Below are positions 10,289 to 23,089 of a stretch of DNA of 64,000 bases, piece by piece (position 1 is the first letter of the stretch; every line of letters starts with the position of its first letter). This stretch comes from Pseudeuparius sepicola (taxonomy: Eukaryota > Arthropoda > Insecta > Coleoptera > Anthribidae), in contig OY987303.1 in the NCBI GenBank assembly GCA_963920635.1, positions 48,979,223-49,043,222 on the forward strand. The letters are read 5' to 3'. The notes under the pieces are model-generated. The model saw only the letters and a program-made list of their open reading frames with translations. It did not search any database and had not been told where the DNA came from. The translations under genes were made by a program, and so were the position numbers.

Positions 10289-12283
10289 CGTTTACGTTCC
10301 AAATGATGTCTCTGCATCATAAAATGTTTACATTAAACCAAACTTGCCAATCCCTAAATGACATATGTTTATTAAATTAAGAAGTTTTTTCGTTTGAATT
10401 TTAAAAAATCTGCAATGGTTTTTAATGTAAGAAACTGCTCATAGTCGTACTATTTTTTTATATATTTAAATACGAAATAATTAAGCAAATATGCGCATTT
10501 TTGTATTTGTCCCTTAGATTCTATTGATGTGTGTAGAAACACGTAACCATGAAAACTATTTAAATCAAATTCTTACCGAGATAAATGAAAATAAGAACAG
10601 CGAATTTAACAATAAGCAAACTGAAGGTTTTAGAATAAATGTTTACTAATTTAATTATATCCAATCCAATCTTGAAAAAAAACTAGGTTCATATTGTTAC
10701 TCTGCTAGATATTTGAGAAAACTCTTCTTGTGTTAAGCTTTGTTAATCTGTGTCTGGGAAATTATGTCCTTATATTTTCTAAAATTTATTTGTGGCGTAA
10801 ACAGATCCATTGAATTGTGAAATGACAGATTCATTGTCATTTCACTTTGACGTGACTTGATCTTTGAGAAAGGAGGAAGATTTATTCTCCGAAAGCTCAG
10901 GAAACAAATTTTGTTGAAGATATTTTTTGAGTTACAAGTTCAAAGTTTAGTTCATTTACTGTTAAGAATTTATTAATTTTCCAGGCAACTTGAAAAAGTT
11001 GTCTTTTAACCAGTTTAGTGGCGAAAAAAACAATTAAAATTCATTGGATTATGTCCTTATGTTGAAAATATATTCCTCGTTTTGATTGTTTTCAGATGGG
11101 ATTATCTAGATGCTAGAAAAAATCGACCCAGCATAACTCGTTCATTGTTTTCTTTTGAAAGGAAGATCAACACTTTACTGCAATGAAGCAATATATATAT
11201 ATATATGAGTCGGCATCATATAAAGTACATAACCCGAATGATGGTGGTATTTTATGGTTAAACATATTTTTTCCATGGTAGTCTCTGCAAAATCTATGCT
11301 AAGTACAAAAAGGACCTGAAGTGATCTGTATTCAAAGCTCGGAGACATCGATTTTACCTACTTTTACTGGGACTGTTAAATATGCATGGCCTAATTTGCG
11401 ATATCTGCTCCACCTCGGAAGGGCGTAAAATTACGATACAATTTGCCATATCTTAGAAAGGGTGCTAGGGGCGGGCAACAGTTTAAGCGACATAGGGACA
11501 CGGGGAAACTCAAATACTGCAGGGCCGGCTCCTGGACATTTTTTATAGGTTAGCCACGTTGGAGAAAATATCATCGATGAATCATGGAAAAAGGCCTCGA
11601 ATAATGTTGGATTCATGAAAGACAGCTTTGAACTAGGTAATTTATATTTTGGATTGGTCGTCAACTGAAGTTGCCAAGATTGAAAGATACGACTTCAAAC
11701 ATGCGAAGAAGCATGTAATTAAAGTGTATTTTTAACTCTAAAGGGCTGTGGGCGCTATCTACATAGACATAGAAGAAAAATAAAGCTAAATTTTAAATTG
11801 TATCACAACAATAGTTCACACTATTTTATGTGCTAATTTGTAATATACAAAAATGAAAATCAAAGTTATTTTCAGAACACAGATTCTAACCAAAATAAAA
11901 AATATATTTACTTTAACCCCACTAGATTATATTTACATACTTGTCATTTATAAACAAAACAAGCGAAAATTAGCAAGTAAATTTATAAATGTTAATTTAA
12001 CAAAAATAATAAGTATTTCTAAGTCTATTTCAACTCATAACTCATGCTGAATTTGTTTATAAAACTAAATATTCACAAAATAACCGAAATATGTACAAAA
12101 ATAGCATTAATTGCAAAAAATAGAGATAATAATGATGAGTTGAATAATAAGATATTTTAAAGGCAAAATTTACAAGTAGCGATAAACTCCAAAAGCAACA
12201 AAATAAATGCTGGCAAACATTAGCCGACAAAATCTTATAATATCATCATGAAATAACTTTAATGTACAATATGTAAACATCTA
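10289..12283. other. Gene-free stretch with short (AT)n
   Basis: AT-rich, with a short (AT)n tract near 11193-11208. A 77-codon minus frame (11431-11664) has a better codon look than its surroundings but no recognisable domain. No inverted repeats seen. Confidence 0.35.
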
Positions 12284-12722
12284 GTGAGCACGTAAAGGGT
12301 GGAATAAATTCGGTAAAATGTTGTACGGTGCCATTAACAAAACGCTTCGACACGTCCAACATAATTGTGAAAGGCGCATATATTGACATATTTGTCATTC
12401 TTGTAACGTCATTCCTAACCAAGCTATGACGTCGCCTATATTTTTTTTAAATGGCAACCAATATTTTTGATATCATTATTTAAAAGAACGCACTTTTCTT
12501 GTATCGGTACGCAAACAATAATAATATATTACATACAAAAAATTCATAAATTTTAAATTTAACATAAATTATTAAGTTTTTAGACATTTCTTTATTAGAC
12601 GACTGTACCTACAACATTATAGTGCTTATTTTTTGCTCAGTTCCATTTTTAAGCAGGCTTAATTTTTAATCCAACAGTACAACATTTTACCGAATTTATT
12701 CCAACCTTTACGTGTTCGCTGA
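12284..12722. mobile_element. MITE-like inverted repeat, ~440 bp
   Basis: Left arm 12284-12332 (core GAATAAATTCGGTAAAATG) is matched in reverse complement at about 12671-12722, extended by CACGTAAAGG / CCTTTACGTG. Target duplication not resolved. Interior has no coding signal. Confidence 0.6.
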
Positions 12723-14399
12723 ATAAACAAAAACAGATAAGTTTTCGTAGCTTCATGAACAAAAGCAAAATAAAGCAAATAAACAAAAATATGTATATAC
12801 ATAAATGTCTTCAGTTTGAGGTTACAACGGTGCATATAGGCCCAACAATAAATTTTGGTAATCAAATAAGGCAAAACAACCAATAAAACGTACTTATTTT
12901 GGTGTGACAGCAGATCCGATTACTCGAACGTACAACCATACGTTTCCACTCAACCAAACTTCGTCCTTCTGTTGATCTCTGTGACTGATAAACGACAACC
13001 ACAGTAGGTACTGGTAGGTATCACTGACATCGAGGCAACAGTGGTCGGAACCATAAAAACATACCTTGCATAACCATAAACTTGACCAAATTTGAGATCA
13101 CCCAATATCGCAGCAACAATATATTTTTTATAATTGAAACAGACTGCTGGCAATTTAAATGTTTTGATGAGTTGAAGTTGACTTTAAGGGTTACGACAAT
13201 AGAAAAATTCGGCATAAATACCTTTCACAAAAGACAATAATTCACACAAGAAAAATATGGAAAACAGACCAACAAAAAGGAAGGCGGACAAAAAATCGAT
13301 GGTTCTGCACTACAGAATAGCATCAAATGTTAAAGTAAAGCATAAACTGAATAGAAAAGTGTTGAATGAGTTCAATATCAAGACTAATAAGATGGATAGA
13401 CAGGGATATAGGACGTTATCGTTGCTCTTTCTAGACAAATCGTGCGTGGTGCTATAGTTTTTATGCTGCCCATATTAGTTTAAACATGGTGCTGCCGCCC
13501 ACCAGAACGCCACCACCAATGAACTGCTTGACGTTACAACCAAGGACGGCGCGTTACAAAAATAATTTGAATTATGCAGTTTTGAATTGCTTGCATTTAT
13601 TACATACAAATAAAACATGAACTGTGGTTAATTTAATGGCAATAAATTACGTTTGTGAGTAATATTTATCAAATTCAATTTTTGTGCAAGTTTCCCATTA
13701 GAGGAAAAATCTTGTCTATGTAGTAAACAAACCAAATCTGCGACAGTCCCTTTTAATCGTGTTGATTTCATGTGTTTTATTAAACAGGGGGAAGGAGAAG
13801 AACCATAATGGAAACCTTGTTTCCTTCATCTCCAAAGCCAAATTCTAATAAAGTAAATTATGTCGACTTGCCTTAAGCATCCAAGTCTCATCTTACGAAG
13901 AATCAAATTTATATCAGTGTAAATAACAGACGGGCGGAAAGTGGCAGCCACCGAAATTCCCCGTTTCGTCCCTGCGCCAGGGGCCGCCCCTCTTGTTATG
14001 TAAATTGCGCCGTAGTTCAACTTTAAAACCGTCTTTAAGCCGCCGAGTAATCATGCAAATTACTGTCGTGTACCTTTATTATAATTACATTTTTCATTAT
14101 GCCACTGCTCGGGAAGTTAAGACATGTATCATTTACAATGACACGCTTCGGATTAAAACGAATATCGTGTGCTTCAGAAATTAGAAATTTATTCTAGTGT
14201 CTGTCGTTCGGGACTTAATAGGTCACCGTGGAGAATAATGATCCATTAAGGAAACATGATTTATTAAGAACATGCTTTAAAACACCGAATATAATAGGCT
14301 CCCATAATATTTTAAACAAATTTGGTGCATTAAGGGCTAGTAAGTCGGGTATAGTATAAAGGAACTCACTTGGAACATAGTGATGTACGCGGCGCAATC
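12723..14399. other. Gene-free stretch
   Basis: A 66-codon + frame (13257-13457) is Lys/Arg-rich (MENRPTKRKADKKSM) but matches no family I know and lacks splice or promoter context. Nothing else recognised. Confidence 0.3.
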
Positions 14400-14830
14400 T
14401 ATTTCATAGCATTTACCTCACTCTGCTACCAAGTCAAGGAGGCAGCTAATAAGAAAGCGAGCGTAGCGATTTGATTGGTCGACGTTTGAGAGCTGGTGTC
14501 GACGTGGGCCAGTTAGGCCAGTACAACCAGTGCCGTGCACGGAAATAAGGATTGCGCTTTATTTTACGAATTTTGGTTTTGTGTATAGATTTTTGTGTGG
14601 TGTTGTTTTGTGTGTAACAAAATTATTGGTTTGCTTTGGTTTGAATTATTTCAAAGTTTATTTTATTCTTTTTTAGAGCAGTTAAATAAAATTTGTATAA
14701 TATGATTAAGGGCTGCGCACCGCCTACGACTCGGTCTTGTTTTACAAAGCAAACGCCGCCCAAGCATTTTTATGTTGTTCCAAGTGACCTCATTTATACA
14801 ATACCTATATCCCGTTTGCTGTAAGGAGTC
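14400..14830 (+). mobile_element. THAP-like transposon 5' region, copy A
   Basis: Roughly 85% identical by eye to 44455-44840 in the same orientation. Shared blocks are GCTAATAAGAAAGCGAGCG, GGGCCAGTTAGGCCAGT and GTGCCGTGCACGGAAATAAG, then a short frame from ATG 14702 encoding MIKGCAPPTTRSCFTKQ followed by KHFYVVPSD. Cys spacing and the HFY-x-x-P-S-D tail resemble the start of a THAP zinc finger, as in the first exon of P-type transposases. The block before the ATG may be its promoter/5' UTR. Similarity ends near 14815, close to where copy B has a GTGAGT donor. The THAP call is an inference from a short stretch. Confidence 0.5.
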
Positions 14831-15443
14831 TTGATTCTGTCAGATGACAATAATTCTTCACAAAATCCCTAGGAATTTTCTGTTGTCCATGGGTATAACA
14901 TTGGTATATATGCGTAGCAACCAGTTAAAGACGTCACTCATTGATTTATGGTGGTAAAATTTTTACCAGTGAAATAAAAACCCTATTGCAATCGCAATTA
15001 TACCGCAACAAATAACAATAATAATTATGACTACAACTCATTTGAATATTAATTTCAAACGTCATGTAAACACTTTCCATTTTGGTATTTTGGTATAATC
15101 AGCTGCTTTCGGCAGCGTCTGTGTGGGGACTCAGGCAAATTTAACTTGGGTGTGTCAAAATGACAGTAAAGGTTTTCCAAACTGGTTCAAACATTCGGCA
15201 GTGGAAATATTCGCGTGTTTTGTACGTTTCGTGAGTTTTATGGTTATCTGTGTTGTTCTTGTCCATTTTACTTTTCCTGTTATTCATTGTGCAAATGAGC
15301 TCGTTACTGACCTGAACTTACGACACGATTGCATTTTTTGCTGCATTGATGCCAACTTAGGATGTCGAAATTACCAATTGACAGAGCTAGTAAAAACTTC
15401 TTTAAAAAATTCACTCTATAAGTGGTAACTTTCAAATATATAA
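14831..15443. other. Gene-free stretch
   Basis: Contains a 101-codon + frame (15123-15428) whose middle is hydrophobic (FACFVRFVSFMVICVVLVHF). No start context, splice sites or homology recognised, so it is not called as a gene. Confidence 0.3.
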
Positions 15444-15850
15444 AAAACCATAAAATCTTTATTTTTGAAGATAATCGCCTGAACCTTTTTGTTTAAAAGG
15501 CCTTCAAAACTTCTGTTTTTAACCTTCTGCAAATCCAGGGACGGCTGCGATCTTTTTTATACTTCCGGTTTTCTCTAAAACCATTTAGCGATTTTTTTTT
15601 TAAATCGAACCCACAGCGTTAATCAGAACACCCAAAAACCATCATATATATATATATATATACCAAATTTTAAAAAAATATATATGTGTATACACGGAAT
15701 TCCATTCCGTAGAGTGTCAAAGTTGGGAAAAATAGAAATTTTAAAGACATATCTCGAATCAAGTGTGCTATGGAATCGCCTCAAAACAGTTGAATAGTTA
15801 ACAGGACCACTTAAAGTGTTAGTGTGCAAATCGAATACAATATTACCTAT
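15444..15850 (+). repeat. Dispersed repeat D, copy 1
   Basis: Matches 55885-56275 in the same orientation, and 59880-60125 in reverse. Landmarks are AAAATCTTTATTT, GATAATCGCCTGAA, GGGACTTCCATTC-like sequence and CAACAGGACCACTCAAAGTG. This copy contains a (TA)n expansion at 15645-15662. No protein recognised; the repeat class is unknown. Confidence 0.7.
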
Positions 15851-17209
15851 ACGGAATGTTTGTCTCTGGGCTATCTCAAAGTGCAGATTTTTTAAAGTTT
15901 TATCAGGGTCCAGAACATCCTTTGATTATTGAAAAATTGCTAATACACACAAGTAATTTATTTTTGTTTTACAAAATATCAACCAACATGTAAAAAAAGA
16001 TTTTACATTATGGGACCCTTCTCGACAAAGCCGATGATATAGGTACATTTTTCTATGGTATGCTTTTTGTGCAATTTTAGTCAAAACATTCAAAGAATTA
16101 AGGGAACATAAAACTTTGACACTTTGACCCAACTTTTTCTGCGTACGCCTATGGTTTAAATGAATCTTTTTGTATCCAGTTTTTTCTCTGAATTTGAGGT
16201 TGATTTAAGGTTTGGATATTCCAATTTGGTTATTTGGTCCTAAAACATGTTTCGAGTGGTCGATTTATACGACAATAATAATGGTAAGTTCAAATCCATC
16301 CAATATGAAAGGTATAATAAGAGGAAACTGAAACAACTCATGCCCAGTAAATAATGTTAGCTCTTTATAACAACAAAAACTTGTCAAATTGGCAAATGGC
16401 AAACCTGGACCAACACTATATCAAAGGCCTGTGCATAGCGCTGTTTTAAGCGATCGCCACTGGCGCCACAAGACGAAACAAATTTACACGGTGGTTTAAT
16501 GTTAAAACACCATTCTTGCAGAATCTTTTATAAAATAAAAACATGCAAATGTGTCTGTTACAACCAATTTAAAATCCAAAATAAAATAAAAAAGCAAGCA
16601 AGAGTATTTGGTACCTTTTGGTTTAAAATGAAGTCCATGGCTAGTTGTAGTGTAAGTAAGCATAAAACGCATTATATTTTTCAGTTTCTTCTTTATATAT
16701 GGAGGACTATTGGTTCGCTTTGGAGCTATAAACAAATTTTTCTATTTTCATTCTTGCATACGTTACAAAATACTTTTCCAAAATAGTATCTAGAATTTTC
16801 GCTTCTTCAGCTGGTTGATCAGATCATCCCATAATTCCAAAATAGTGTTTATTCTTCTGCATTCACCTAATGGTCTGTGCAGTGTGGATACCATTTTCTT
16901 CATGTGCCTGGAAATTTCATGTTATCACAAACAAATCTACCTATAAAAGCTGTGTTAATAGGATAAAACTTGTAAATACTGGACGCAAAGACAATTTTTT
17001 ACCGTAAAAAGAAGGCCAATCGTAATAAAGCTGGATATTTAAAATTTGGGACATTTTAAACGTCAGAAACTGACATACCTATAACCACAGAATACCCCCT
17101 ATAACCTAGAAGTCGTCATTTTTTCGTCGAGTGGCGCCACCCCAGTCCGTAAACAACTATGAAATATGACGTCATGCTCGGGTCTTTAATATAGTGTCGG
17201 TCACGTAGC
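15851..17209. other. Gene-free stretch
   Basis: AT-rich; open frames at 16499-16786 and its complement are overlapping and unrecognised. A motif CACTGGCGCCAC occurs near 16456 and GTGGCGCCAC near 17132, related to the GGCGCCATCTA motif seen in nearby MITEs. Confidence 0.35.
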
Positions 17210-17403
17210 AAACAACCGTTGACTGACGTATTAATAAAGACTGCTCACGGCTGTCATGTATGACAGTTCTCTGGCTCACCTTGCGCTTCCCGGAGGCAAA
17301 ATACAATGCAAAATACATTGTTGACCATAGGCGCCATCTACTTTCCAGGACATGAAGCTATAGCCGTGAGAAGTCTTATTAATACGTCAGTCAACGAAAC
17401 AAC
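17210..17403. mobile_element. 180-bp MITE with 7-bp target duplication
   Basis: The element 17217-17396 starts CGTTGACTGACGTATTAATA and ends with its complement (TATTAATACGTCAGTCAACG). AAACAAC occurs on both sides (17210-17216 and 17397-17403), with a C following that could make it 8 bp. A 7-8-bp duplication suggests hAT-type mobilisation. The interior carries GGCGCCATCTACTTTCC. A truncated copy lies at 24830-24968. Confidence 0.8.
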
Positions 17404-17499
17404 CTTGTTTTATTTATAGCAATCTCTACCACGCTGTTACTGGCTGTCACCTGGAATTTTCCGAGGATCGCGGGTGCGTTCAGTGGCCTGCAACAACAG

Positions 17500-17640
17500 C
17501 CGTGATGAGACTCGTTTGCAAGTTATGCACCAGTTTTGGGGCATTCATCGCGTTTCGTGACGACTCGCACAAGCCCTCGTCAGGCTCGTTAAGGGCGTTT
17601 CAAACATTTGGTTCTGTCCTCAATCTCCTTCGCATATATT
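17500..17640. repeat. Dispersed repeat E, copy 1
   Basis: About 70-75% similar by eye to 20190-20330: both have a CACAAGCCCTCGTCA-like core followed by CTCGTTA-GG-GCTTTCAAACATT. The similarity is visible at the protein level in one + frame (HKPSSGSL-AFQTF in both), but no known domain is recognised. Confidence 0.5.
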
Positions 17641-18336
17641 GCTACTTTATTAGAAGTTTGTGTACTAGGTTTCGTACAGCTATACTAGGTTTGCCAGATG
17701 CACCTACACTAATCGCTGGGGAACGGTATCGAAAAAAGCCCAGGAAAAAAATTATTCGATTTTTTCTATAAGTTGGACTTGACGTTACGGAATTGTTACC
17801 TTTCACAACGTAATTTTTCAATATGGGCGGTTTGGTTGGTTTGAACAACGATATTCTACCACCCCTATTTTTCTATATGGAACCGTACCATATCACCAGT
17901 GGTCAGTGGTCAGAAATCCAAATCGACGGGTGCTAGCGATTTTTCGAAAATCGCGTATGCGCGCGCTGAATTGAAAGTAAGAGTGGCTCTGGAGGAAAGG
18001 AATGATGCAACGTTCAACGTTATTTATGTTGACTTAACATTTTCAAGTATATCTACCAAATACTTATTCGTGCAGTAACAGCGTAAACGGATTTCGGATT
18101 TCCAAAATATCTTTATTTCACACTCAGTATTCCCGGATATTCTGCTAAATTTTTCACGTAACAATGAGCTTTACAAAAATGGTTCATTCCAAAAATATTC
18201 CCCTTCAAACTAAAATATAGGTATCTATATTATTATCATTTTTGCATAGATAAGAAAATATGCTTCCAAATCACAATTCACAATTATTCTAGTTTCTTCA
18301 ACTGGTCCATGAGCTTATCTGACTTTTACAAGAAGA

Positions 18337-18905
18337 AATTTAGCGGCTTTATGGGACTATAAATTACGGCAACTGATAATACCATACATCATACCAACAT
18401 CCAAGTTCTAATGGATGTGCCGGTGTTTTCATATTTGAATCGTTCGAGAAGGTAGACTACGACAGCTGTTTCCCTTTATTAGGTTCATCAAGGCAGCCAT
18501 AACCTTTCCGAACGACTCAAACCAAAACGGTAGCACTTATAAAAGTGTAACTTGCACTTGGAGGTGAGAAATCAACCAGTGGCGCCATCTAGTATCAAGC
18601 TGATAGTACCAGAGCCGAAATTTCACAAACATAGTAAACACCAACAAGAACAAGTTAGGTTGGTGTTGAATCCAGAAAACTACAAAATAAATGTGAAGAA
18701 GTGACACAGGAAACAAGTTCATTGGCCATTCACCACTTTATCTTCCAAATTTGTGGAAATCAACAAGGATCTAGCCGGGAAACAGCTGTCGTAGTCTACC
18801 TTCTCGAACGATTCAAATATGAAAACACCGGCACATCCATTAGAACTTGGATGTTGGTATGATATTACCAGTTGCTGAAATTTATAGTCCCATAAAGCCG
18901 CTAAC
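18337..18905. mobile_element. ~569-bp element with ~135-bp inverted repeats
   Basis: Left arm 18337-18477 begins TTAGCGGCTTTATGGGACTA and runs through ATGGATGTGCCGGTGTTTTC. The right arm 18777-18905 is its reverse complement with few differences. Target duplication not resolved. The interior contains AGTGGCGCCATCTAGTATC (18580), a near match to the CTCF consensus. Confidence 0.8.
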
Positions 18906-19171
18906 TTTATTTTTTTTAAAACCTATTGGAGACGTGAAATTTTATTATCTGATTGTCTTTTCTTCTGCAGTTCACAAAGTGATCTGAAAATGGTCTTCAT
19001 GTAAAATGGTAATTTCATGTAGCCAGAAAAAAGTTGAACATTTTGAATTTGAAACTTACTTAAACCAGAAACTTTCATACATCTATCTTCTATAACAAGT
19101 TTTATTAAATTAGTAAAGCCATTCTATATTATAAATAACAGTTAATTTAAGACATATGCTCTGGTCCATAA

Positions 19172-19398
19172 TACAGTGTGGATACAAATTGTGCAATATT
19201 GCTTATTATTTCTTAAAATATTCCTCATATCAAAAACATGTTTTAATAAAAGTGTTAGGGGTAATTATTTCCCGTTTAGTAATAATAAAACATGATAATA
19301 ATTATAATTTCCCCTAACACTTTTATTAAAACATGTTTTTGATATGAGGAATATTTTAAGAAATATAAGGAATATTCCACAATTGTATCCACACTGTA
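19172..19398. mobile_element. 223-bp palindromic MITE with TA duplication
   Basis: The element 19174-19396 starts CAGTGTGGATACAAATTGTG and ends with the complement (ATTGTATCCACACTG), flanked by TA. Arms of about 95 bases pair well, with the loop near 19285. The same terminal motif (TATCCACACTGTA) recurs at 23036-23048 beside a LINE relic. Confidence 0.85.
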
Positions 19399-19637
19399 TA
19401 AGTCAGTCCAAGGAGTTGCAAGAAAAGGTCGCAGCCCTGAATATTGTGGTGGTAAAATATCGTTTAAATTTTTGTTTCCGCGGAATAACAGGCAGGATTG
19501 ACATTTCTACTTGTTTTATAAATTAGGTATTATTTCTTCGTACTTTAAGGTGGTGAGATAAGTCACTAATCAATAATTTTCAAATCTGTCAACTTTTTAT
19601 ACCTATTAATACCTAGGCAAAATTAGGAGGAGAAAAG

Positions 19638-19658
19638 TACACACACACACACACACAT
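19638..19658. repeat. (AC)n microsatellite
   Basis: About ten uninterrupted AC dinucleotides. The surrounding 19399-20189 is otherwise unremarkable AT-rich DNA with no recognised gene. Confidence 0.9.
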
Positions 19659-20189
19659 CACATTCGATTCATTCATTCAATCATATTTCCGAATCGTAAA
19701 AAAAAAACAAGACATCCTGAGATCCTATCACCCAGTGTTAAAAATTGCACCTTTCAAGTGCAAAATTTACCGAAAATCTTTGCTTGGAACATAGGTATAT
19801 TAACAAGATTTTGCGCGAATATCATAAAGACATGATGTAGTTTGTTCATTTCCAAAAAACTTAATGATCACAACATTTGTTGAATGTAATAAATAGATGC
19901 TTTTTCCTCCATCTCTCATTTAGTCTACAAATGGATGTACGGCTTCAGAGATGGTGTGTTCAATACAGATATTTCCTCGTATTCTAAATCAGAAAATGTC
20001 CTAAGCCTTCCTATAATACTCGTAGTGCCCACCTAGGCGAAAACCAACTGATTTTACAACAAAACAAAAATTAAAAACCATTTGCTAGCGGAAACCTACC
20101 TACAGTCATCTTAAGGACAACTTCCCAAAATAAGTGTTACTCAATATTGGCATATTACGAGATTTCCGCGTTATCCTCTAAATTGTTTC

Positions 20190-20330
20190 CGTCTCAATGG
20201 TATGCAACAAGTGTCTTGACGAGACCCATTTACATGTTATGGGCCAGTTTCAGGGATTCATCGGTTTCCACGATGACGCGCACAAACCCTCGTCAAGCTC
20301 GTTAGGAGCTTTCCAAACATTCCTGACTGC
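20190..20330. repeat. Dispersed repeat E, copy 2
   Basis: Partner of 17500-17640; same order of conserved blocks. No coding function recognised. Confidence 0.5.
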
Positions 20331-20629
20331 GAGCCAAATTCGACAGAGTTTCCTTTCCATATTATTGGCCTTTTGTATTGTGGCAAGCCACTCGACGATG
20401 CATATCTTAACTTATGGCGGCCATACACGTAACGATATACTTGCGCAAGTTTAGACTTGCGCAAACACACATCATTCGGTAGAGAGCACAGACGGCACAA
20501 GTATACTTGAACAACATCATTTTTGATGAGAAAGTCAGTGGAGCAGGCAGTTGTGTTTTGTGTTACAAAAAATCTGAAAAGACTTTAAAAGACACCGAAC
20601 TATATGGTGTAAAGACTGGTTAATGAAAA

Positions 20630-20890
20630 GAATAGTTGGATCGGGAGAAATAGACCTATTTCCTGGCAGTCCCGATCCCCCGATTTGTCTGTTTTGGATT
20701 TCTTTTTGTGGGGAACAGTACAAAATAAAGTATGAGACAATTGTTAAATTAAGAGCTGGTGTTTTAGAACCAATTGCCAGTATTGACAGGCGCTCTCTAA
20801 GAAAGGCGACAAATTCAGCTTTAAAAATATGCAATATTTGCATAAATAATAATGGTGCATTGTTTGAACACCTTTTTTATTTTAAAAGGT
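20630..20890 (+). pseudogene. C-terminal scrap of a Tc1/mariner-like (DUF4817-type) transposase
   Basis: The + frame gives GSGEIDLFPGSPDPPICLFWIS, where intact relatives have GRGGPI-WPPRSPDLN-x-DFCIWG, then ASIDRRSLRKATNSALK and CNICINNNGALFEHLF, the typical end of this family (compare the FEQLL end of the gene at 991-2313). Only the last ~85 codons remain and the third catalytic residue is garbled. Roughly the same family as the gene at the start of the window, but much older. Confidence 0.7.
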
Positions 20891-20892
20891 GA

Positions 20893-21601
20893 CCTTTTAA
20901 AATAATAATAATTTGAATTTTAGATTTTTAATTTTTGTTTCATTTTCTTACATTTTGTTACCAGCTAAAAACAAAATATTAGAAAGTTTTAACTATGTCT
21001 AATTATAAAATAGAACGTAATTATGAAAATATTCCATGGCTGACTATGTGAAAATTTAAAAAAAAATCAGAAAATTAGCCATAGCTCTTTTATTTTTTGT
21101 AATAACTAAGCCGAGTATTATATCTTTGGAAAGCTAAAAAAATAGCCGATTTTATAAGGCCACAGCCAACTATGATTTACATTTAAAAAAACAAAAGTTT
21201 ATGTCATATCTCAAAAATCACAAACAACATAAAAAACTGGATCGGATTATCTTATTAAGCCCAAAATTATCTACAATTTTTGTCTCTACACTCTTTCTGT
21301 ATAATCAGAAATAACGGAGCTACAGAGATCTGAAGAAATAGCAAAAAATCACTTTTTTCAAAATATCTAGTGAGCCGTGAACTTTTTTAAAATCCAAAAG
21401 GGGCATTAGATTGAGCATTCAAAACTGCAATTCTTTCCCCATTTAACCTTTGTTCTAGCTCTGCTAGTTTCCGAGATCCCCATAGTGGGCATCGAAAAAA
21501 CTCACCTTGTATATTCTGACTTATACACAAAAATTATATTATGAAAAATTAACAAAAAGTTATTTTTCTTCAATATAACTAACTACCTTACTAATTTTGT
21601 T
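20893..21601. other. Gene-free AT-rich stretch
   Basis: Homopolymer-rich DNA. No open frame or repeat partner recognised. Confidence 0.35.
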
Positions 21602-23089
21602 CTAAATTTTGCAAAAATTTTTTGCTGGTAGCTCATTAAAATATTTAAATCCTTTGTATAACAACTGATTTTGACCAAAATTTGTACTAACAAAATCTTC
21701 CTTATTTCTTATATTATAACATTGGTTTTGGCTATTAACTTTAAATAAATCTATATCTGAAATTTTAGGAATAAAGTTATTTTTTATTTTAAAGGCAAAA
21801 AAGTAAATTGTTTTCAACTATTTTTTTATTTACACTGAATAAATTTAGTTTCTTATGCATTTGCCACACATTTGTGTATTTGTCATAATTTAGAATAACC
21901 TTTAAGGTTCGGTTTGTAACTTTGGTAAAATACTGACTTATTTGTTAAATAAAAATAAAATAGTCGAACAATATGTGAAGTGTGAATAAGTAATAGTTTT
22001 AAAAATTTTTAATTTAAATTTGCTTGTCAAATCCATAGATATCTTTGAGAGATAACCTACTTTTTTCGATATTTTTTAGATAAATAATCAAGGTATTTAT
22101 GAAAATTTAATTTAGAATCAATGAATACCCCAAGATATTTTACGTTTTTAACTTTTTCAATTTCAATTTGATCTAAACATAATTTAAATTTATTATTATG
22201 ATTAAAGTTTCGATTTGAGAGTATCGTATATTTAGATATATTTGAATTCAATTTTAACTTATTTAGATCAAACCAAAGAGATATATTTTTTAATTCGTTA
22301 CTTAAATTTTCAAATAATTCTTCTTCTGAATTTCCAACAAAATAAATTAATGTATCATCCGCGAATAATTGAATTTTGCAACATTTTGCTTACCTTACTA
22401 AGTCATTGATACCTATATGAAAGAAATAATAAAGGTCCTAGTGCAGAACCTTGAGTTACTCTATAATTGGTTTCTGCAGCACTTGAAATTTCTTTGCTAA
22501 ATTTTGTTACTTAATATCTGCCATCTAAAAAATTTTCCAACCATTTATAAACAGTTCCTCCAAAACCCATTTTCTTAAGCTTCACTAGTAAAATTTCTCT
22601 ATTGACGGTTTCGAAAGCCTCTCTAATATCCAAAAATAATACTCAAACAATCTTTTTCTCATGTAACGCAGTCTTCCATATACCCAAAACACGTTGTATT
22701 GCAATTTCACACAAATATTTTTTTCTAAATCCGGCTTGATATTGTGTAAAAATGTTTTCATTCTCTATAAATTCCAACTGTTGATCCTTCACAACAGTCT
22801 CTAATCGTTGAATCTTCACCCAACGCTCTAATACTTTCTCATAAGATAGCAACAAATTTATAGGACGAAAGTCGTCACACCTGATTGATTTATATACCTT
22901 TCTTATTGGTTTTATTGTAGAATGTGTACACTTCCAGAAAGTACCTTTTTGAATCATTAGCTTTAAATCAAGAAATCTGTAAAATATTTTTAATACTTTT
23001 CTAATGCTAGTTTTTTTAATTGCACTTGTTTCTATCCACACTGTATAATGTGAATTGTGATGTGATGATTTGTTTATGGTTTGTTTCAT
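21602..23089 (-). pseudogene. CR1/Jockey-like LINE reverse transcriptase, decayed
   Basis: Read 5' to 3' on the minus strand. 23089-22643 gives STIKPIRKV, DDFRPINLLLSYEKVLE and FTQYQAGFRKKYLCEIAIQR (RT fingers). 22630-22430 gives FLDIREAFETVN (catalytic motif A, with Asp kept) and a degraded VTQGSALGPLLFL. About 22370 gives FADDTLIYFVGNSEEELF (motif C). 22251-22057 gives KVKNVKYLGVFIDSKLNF. 21817-21602 gives the C-terminal YNIRNKEDF and LLYKGFKYFNELP. Several frameshifts and stops break it. The N-terminal endonuclease region would lie beyond 23089 and is absent or unrecognisable. Confidence 0.85.

Noticed and set aside
15123..15428. Possible membrane protein
   Set aside because: A hydrophobic stretch in an AT-rich frame with no homology, start context or splice sites.
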